Source of the DNA: Mercurialis annua
Lineage: Eukaryota; Streptophyta; Magnoliopsida; Malpighiales; Euphorbiaceae
DNA length: 64,000 nucleotides
Direction: 5' to 3'
Assembly (NCBI RefSeq): GCF_937616625.2
Contig: NC_065574.1
Coordinates: 24,056,001-24,120,000, forward strand
Position 1 is the stretch's first letter, and every line of letters begins with the position of its first letter. The notes under the pieces are model-generated. The model was not told the DNA's origin. It saw only the letters and a list, made by a program, of their open reading frames with translations, and made no database searches. A program made the position numbers and the translations under genes. Shown here piece by piece: positions 59,299 to 64,000 of the stretch.

Positions 59299-61960
59299 TC
59301 GAGAAAGCTCCGCCCAAAGGCGCCGAGTACATAGACGAGGCGGTCACCGGTAGGCTGTTACAAGGTAAGTGCCCTGTCTCTATCACGCCCTATTCTGAGC
59401 CTCTTCCCCCCTTCTCTGGGGCTTTTTCCTTTCCTGGGATCTAGTTTTTTTGAGTGATTTCGTCCCTTGGGTAAGAAAATCGTCCTAAGACCTTGCAGTT
59501 CTAGTTGGAGAGGTAACCCGATTCTATTCCTTCTCCCAGGCATTCCTAAGCACTGGCATTTGTTCTCGTTTCCACTTTGAATATTGGTTGAACATTGGCT
59601 ATTATTCAAACCTATTTCTTTCTGGGCAAGCTTTTCACTTTTCAGTCAGCAGTATCGAATCTTTTAAGCCAAAGGAAAGGGAAATCCCATATTAGAAACT
59701 CTTAAGCTAGCCAGTATCAATTTGAACATCTTTATTAAGAAAGCGCTTGCTGTCACTCCCAGATAAGAGATACATTTTTTTTACATTTAATACTTAACTC
59801 TTGGGGAGGGCTATCTTTCCTTTGCATCTATTGGGATAAGTGTTTTATTACGCAAGAAAGCTATTTCCAGTTTTCTTCTATCCCGTGCGGGATAAAACTG
59901 AATCGAGTGTGAGTTCCTTTTTTTTGGGGTCTGTACGCTTTTCTGACCTTAAGCATATAAAATAGATTAGAGGATTGGATCAATAGTGCCTAAAGCTAGT
60001 GATAGCGGATTAGAGAATTCATTTCTTTCTAGTCATAAGTCCTCCGCTGAGCAAGGGGAAGCTTATCCTGTCCAAGGCATTCACTCCGGAGTTGTTTGTC
60101 GAGAGGGAAGAAGGGCAAGCAGGTCCCCAGAACGGTCTCAGAGTACGCAAGTCTGACTTCGATTGGAGAAAGAGGTCGGGTTAGGCCAGGAAGGCTAAAG
60201 CTGCTAATGAAATTCGTAAATGCGCTGAGGTTACCCCTAACCAGCTCTCTGACGGCGATAGGATGAGGCACCTCTTTATCTAGATGGACTTTACAATGCT
60301 GTTCAAGAGATGATGGCTCTTCGCAAAGTCCCGGGACGCTTCCCCTTTTCTTTTAGATGCTTCAGCCAGTTCTCGCCAAGACATATCAACACATTCTCGA
60401 AAGCTAGGCTCTATGAAGTCAAGGCGAGCCAGATTCTGAGGAGGAAGCAGCCGTTGAAGCAGTCACATTAAAGATTCATATCTATATTCTGGGCTTCGTG
60501 ATCGAGCCGACCTAAGTTTAGTGATCGATCTGAGGAGTCGGTGGAGAGTCCAGCACCTGGACCTACTGGCTATTATTCCCACCCAACAAAGAATGTAACT
60601 ATTCCCATCCTCCCGAAGCAGGTGCGGAAAGCTCCAACTCAAACTTATAATAGCTACTTCTTTTTCTCGCTCTTTCCGGAGTTGTTGTTCCCATGTTTCC
60701 ACCGTCGGGGAAGCGATTCATAAAGTGCTACGCTCCTTCGGTCGTGTTTGGAGTTTTTATCACAGGTGGAGTGACTGCTCGATCCATTAGGGTGCTCGCA
60801 TCAGTTCTCGGACCGGTCTAGCACTCAACATCTTAGTTTCCATAGCGGATTTGGGTTTGACGCCCGAACCCGAAGGTGCCAAATGAACGCATTATCCGTT
60901 AGTTGCTCGTCACTAATCAGTTTCTAGTGATTCCACGTTCATAGTTCTTCCATTTTTCCGGTCCTGGGCGGGCGGTCGAAGGAAGAAAGAACGAAAATAG
61001 AAGCAAGGAACGAGAATAAAGGGAGGTGGGTCGGTGAAGGGAGCGAGCACTCATAGTAAGGCAAGAAAGCAAGCCAGCTGTAGGTCAGAGGAGGGGGGAT
61101 ACCCGGGTTAAAGGTAGCCCAAGTCAGTCGATCAGTTAGTGGCTGGCGCTTGGCTTCGTGCAGGCCTTTGCCTTCTTGCCTCAGCATCTTGACCGGAACC
61201 CTCACATGACCCAACTTAGCACTGTCGCTTACCTCGTCAGCCCAGCCTGACGACCAAAAGCCTTACTAGCACTTCCGAAGTCTCCCGCACCAACGTTCAT
61301 GCTAGCAACCAAGTCTCCGCTCCAGCTAGCCAACAGTCAGCCGAAAGGGGGTGTGACACGCCTCCCCCACTCAACTCCTCGACGCCCCGGTGAAGGTAGG
61401 AAAAGAAACCCATAACATTCTTCTCCTACTCAAAATCGTTCCGCCAAGAAAGATCTTCAACTGGTTTACTACTGAGTTCGTTACTTTGATCTGTTGAAAT
61501 TTGACCCCAGTAGTTTCCCATTCTGTTGGACCAGGCACCACTCTGAGACTTTGTTAGCGAAGCTGGCGAGCAAAACTTGTCTGCCCTCCCTAAGGCGCGG
61601 TTTTGGGGCAATCTAAGCCCGAGTGATCCCCCCAGTTCCCAGGCCTAACCCCACCTGCTTTTTGTTTTGTATCGATCACTTCTCAAAAAAAAGAGCTTTC
61701 TCTTCCCTCTTTCGAGCATAGTCAGTATATCTAGCTCTCATGCATCCTAGGGTAAGCTGTGTACTAAGACACCTATTGTCTTTGCTTAACACACTCCCCC
61801 CAATTTTCCAGCTATATATCAGGTTCGAACAGGTCGTCTTCAGGGCAAGTCCTGGCTCGGCCGTAAGGTCAACCAAGACAGACACCCCGCCAAGCCGAGG
61901 AGGCAGTTAGATTAGGAAGCCTGAATACGGAAGCTGACTTAGTCTCAATCATCTTTTTTT
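59299..61960. other. Mitochondrial-type sequence without recognised gene
   Basis: Short frames on both strands with no recognised domain, tRNA or rRNA. Confidence 0.4.
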
Positions 61961-61987
61961 GTTTGGTCAGAACAAGGAAAAAGCCTA

Positions 61988-62019
61988 TGTGGTGGGTTCG
62001 ACTCCCACAGGAGCGCACA
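61988..62019 (+). other. tRNA 3'-half-like sequence
   Basis: GTGGTGGGTTCGACTCCCAC (about 61992-62011) forms a complete T stem-loop and is followed by AGGAGCGCA, which could be an acceptor strand. No matching 5' acceptor strand, D arm or anticodon arm lies upstream, so this is at best a tRNA fragment or t-element. Confidence 0.35.
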
Positions 62020-62126
62020 TTAATTACCAATCAGCTGCTTTTTTTTTTCATTCAATTCAATTCAAGGAAGGGCATGATTAAATATACTATGAGATTCTTT
62101 CGTGGTCCTGATTGAATGAATCAACT

Positions 62127-62285
62127 ATGAAATTTCATAGTAATTTCATTGGCTATATGGCATCTATTTTTCAAGTGCGAGAGATTTCCGCAGCCTGTAA
62201 CACATGGTTATCAAACCGTGAAGGCCCCTACTATAAATTTACTGATTTACAAACTTACCGTAGGCTCTATGGGGAAGTTAAATAG
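62127..62285 (+). CDS. Small unidentified ORF, 52 codons
   Basis: The frame starts MKFHSNFIGYMASIFQVREI and ends EGPYYKFTDLQTYRRLYGEVK at TAG 62283-62285. Its composition is protein-like, rich in aromatic residues and unlike the low-complexity frames around it. It could be the C-terminal exon of a larger protein or a standalone small ORF. No family recognised. Confidence 0.3.
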   Translation: MKFHSNFIGYMASIFQVREISAACNTWLSNREGPYYKFTDLQTYRRLYGEVK

Positions 62286-62555
62286 CAAAAGGAAATTTTC
62301 AAATTTCTAAGATCAGAGGTCCGAGAACCGGAGGAGAGAGCGCTAACAACCTGTTCAGTTGATCTCAAAGAGCCAACCGAACCGAGGTCGGTGGAAAAAG
62401 ATTAGGTAAGCATCCAAACCAACATCAGCCGAACTAACATATCCAGTTTATCTCGCAACATATCTAGTTTATCCTGAAGCAGCATTTCTCGAAATAGCAT
62501 TCCCATAAGCAAGCAGAGAATGAAACCCTTGCTTGTTTATCCCGACGAGGGTTTA

Positions 62556-62852
62556 TTAATCACTCAAACGAGCCTTTCTAGCCGCATCTGAATCGGCATC
62601 CCTATCCATATCTTTATGCGCAGGGGCACCCAGATTCGAATCTGTAGAATAAATTGGAGAATCCCCATCCGCACCCGAATTGGCTAAATCTAGTATAGTA
62701 AGTAGGTGTTGTTCCGATGCGGGAATCCATTTTTTTTTAATTAAAGAGATAAGGCTGCAAGAAGAACCTAGAGAGGAGGCTTCACCGAAAGAAGAAGAAA
62801 GAAAAAAAACTCGAGTTTCTGGAAATGTTTTAAGAGGGAGGTTCGGGATAAT
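62556..62852 (-). CDS. Open frame of 98 codons without ATG start (unidentified)
   Basis: On the minus strand a frame runs from just after a TGA at 62855-62853 to TAA at 62558-62556. It reads like protein, with LISLIKKKWIPASEQHLLTI, LDLANSGADGDSPIYSTDSN and an end rich in Asp, Arg and Ala (KDMDRDADSDAARKARLSD). No ATG is near the 5' end, so it would be a partial gene or need another start. A plus-strand frame of 112 codons (62680-63018) overlaps it; the minus frame looks the better candidate to me. Confidence 0.3.
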   Translation of the reverse strand: MIPNLPLKTFPETRVFFLSSSFGEASSLGSSCSLISLIKKKWIPASEQHLLTILDLANSGADGDSPIYSTDSNLGAPAHKDMDRDADSDAARKARLSD

Positions 62853-62898
62853 TCAATCTTCTTCTTTTTTTTCTCTTTTTCTGAATTATCCCGAACCT
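62839..62898. repeat. Perfect 17 bp stem-loop
   Basis: AGGTTCGGGATAATTCA (62839-62855) and its exact complement (62882-62898) flank a 26-base T/C-rich loop. Such hairpins often stabilise plant mitochondrial transcript ends. Confidence 0.8.
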
Positions 62899-63018
62899 GC
62901 CTCCGCCGCCGTCGCACGAACCATTTATGATGGCCGCGTCAAGGTGGATTGTGGTGCTACCATTCCTTTAGGATACCTTTCGGCTTCAGTAAAAACTCTT
63001 CCCCCTTCGTTTTTATAG

Positions 63019-64000
63019 ATATTGAGTTTGTACGGTAACTCAACTTTGAGTATGGAATTTACTTTGTTGGTTGATTGGAGTTACGGTAGTTCAATCTATA
63101 AAGGAAGGACAATCGATCGCACTTGGCGCAGAACCACCTAAGGGTGGCTCTTTATTCCCTCAAGACTTGCTTCTTCTTTTTCTTTCACCCCTTATCCTAT
63201 CCCCTTATATATACATCAATAGGGAGCTACGAGCAAGGCTGCTCTGCTCCAGAAAGAAGCCAGCAGGTCCTTTTCCGCTTGATCGCTAACTCATGGGCAA
63301 AGCCGTCTTTTGCCGCCCCTCATGCATGAGCGGATCTTCACTAAAACCGGCTCTATTGGCAGATGGATAGCACCCCTCACTCTGCCATGAGAACAAAGAA
63401 AGCCACACTATCTCCTTGCAGCTTTGCCCGCCGCCCTTCGGTAGTATAGTAGGATAGATAGCAAAGCCGCCTTCGGCCCTTCGCTTAGTAAGTCCCTTTT
63501 CGAGCCTCTACTGAATTCCGCTCGCCCCGGTCCTTAGTAGCGTTGACAAAGTCAACGACACAAGCAAGGAGTTGACAAAGGAGAACAGCCCCCCTGTTGT
63601 TGATAGAGAGCTTGCTGCCCCGCCCTTTATAGTCGCGACTGTTGTCATGGAAAAATAGTTTGTTTTTTGTCAAAGAAGCATGCTTAACACAGCCTATAGC
63701 GTAAAGGCATTCGAGCTGCGTCTAAACAAAATTAAGGGTAAGGGCATGTACTCTCTCTTCTGTAGATACGCTATCCCTTTTTCTATGGTATGGGGGTGAG
63801 ATCTACCGATTGATTTGATATTAGATGGGCGGCCGTACTATGATCGTTCGGGAGACCCGGCCCATTCAAATCAAAATAGAACGAGCACCTACGACTAAGG
63901 GGAATGGAATGTCGACCACAAGGTGAGATGATCTTCTAATACGAGGGCGAGTGACTGGTCCAGTCATGAAACTTAGTCATTTTGATCAACATGGCTGCAA
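63019..64000. other. Mitochondrial-type sequence to the window edge
   Basis: Short overlapping frames only (for example 63071-63289); no gene recognised. Confidence 0.4.

Larger units (their letters stand above)
53330..64000. other. Block of mitochondrial-type DNA (probable NUMT, continues to the right)
   Basis: From about 53330 the AT-rich intergenic DNA gives way to sequence richer in GC and in simple CTTTC/GAAAG words, typical of plant mitochondrial intergenic DNA. It carries the start of atp1, a scrap of rrn26 and nuclear-type retroelement scraps of the kind plant mitochondrial genomes often contain. The left edge is approximate and the right edge is outside the window. An assembly join between nuclear and mitochondrial contigs is the main alternative. 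Confidence 0.62.

Noticed and set aside
61988..62019. Complete mitochondrial tRNA gene
   Set aside because: The T arm is good but no 5' acceptor, D arm or anticodon arm can be placed upstream.
62680..63018. 112-codon plus-strand ORF as a gene
   Set aside because: Its first half is Lys/Glu low complexity antisense to a better frame, and it reads through the hairpin; no family recognised.

Overview
This is nuclear DNA of a flowering plant, most likely a eudicot. It is dominated by repeats and holds one clearly intact protein gene, a SAUR auxin-response gene at 38889-39320. Its last 10.7 kb look like plant mitochondrial DNA, so the window probably runs into a nuclear copy of mitochondrial DNA (NUMT).

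Region 1 (1-22003) is a head-to-tail array of a non-autonomous LTR retrotransposon. Four ~2.1 kb LTRs alternate with ~4.36 kb internal regions (period 6.48-6.50 kb). Neighbouring units share LTRs, the form expected from recombination between LTRs. Primer-binding site and polypurine tract are kept in every unit, but no gag, protease, RT, RNase H or integrase frame is visible. The last unit stops 40 bp past its LTR.

Region 2 (22004-38557) is a satellite of ~100 bp units mixed with ~50 bp short units, grouped into higher-order repeats of 2.4-2.7 kb, 0.87 kb and ~2.9 kb. Orientation is + from 22004 to 30806, - from ~32186 to 37221, and + again to 38557. The first flip holds a 1.4 kb island that looks like the broken 3' end of an endogenous pararetrovirus or related retroelement, with its promoter and poly(A) signal.

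Region 3 (38558-53330) is AT-rich. The SAUR gene lies 330 bp from the satellite, with an inverted 36 bp copy of its own 3' coding sequence upstream. A nested inverted repeat follows (arms within about 39455-41785 and 44393-46985), with a second TIR pair inside it. Then come small TIR elements, one with a perfect 9 bp target duplication, one weak Lys/Asp-rich exon, and the last three exons of an unidentified membrane-protein gene.

Region 4 (about 53330-64000) is richer in GC and carries the first 77 codons of mitochondrial atp1, a membrane-anchored ORF just upstream of it on the same strand, a scrap of rrn26, and degenerate LINE and Ty3/Gypsy gag fragments. No complete standard mitochondrial gene was recognised there.

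Apart from the SAUR gene and possibly the three-exon gene, the window records amplification, inversion and organelle-DNA insertion rather than a working gene system. All similarity calls are from reading the sequence; no search was run.
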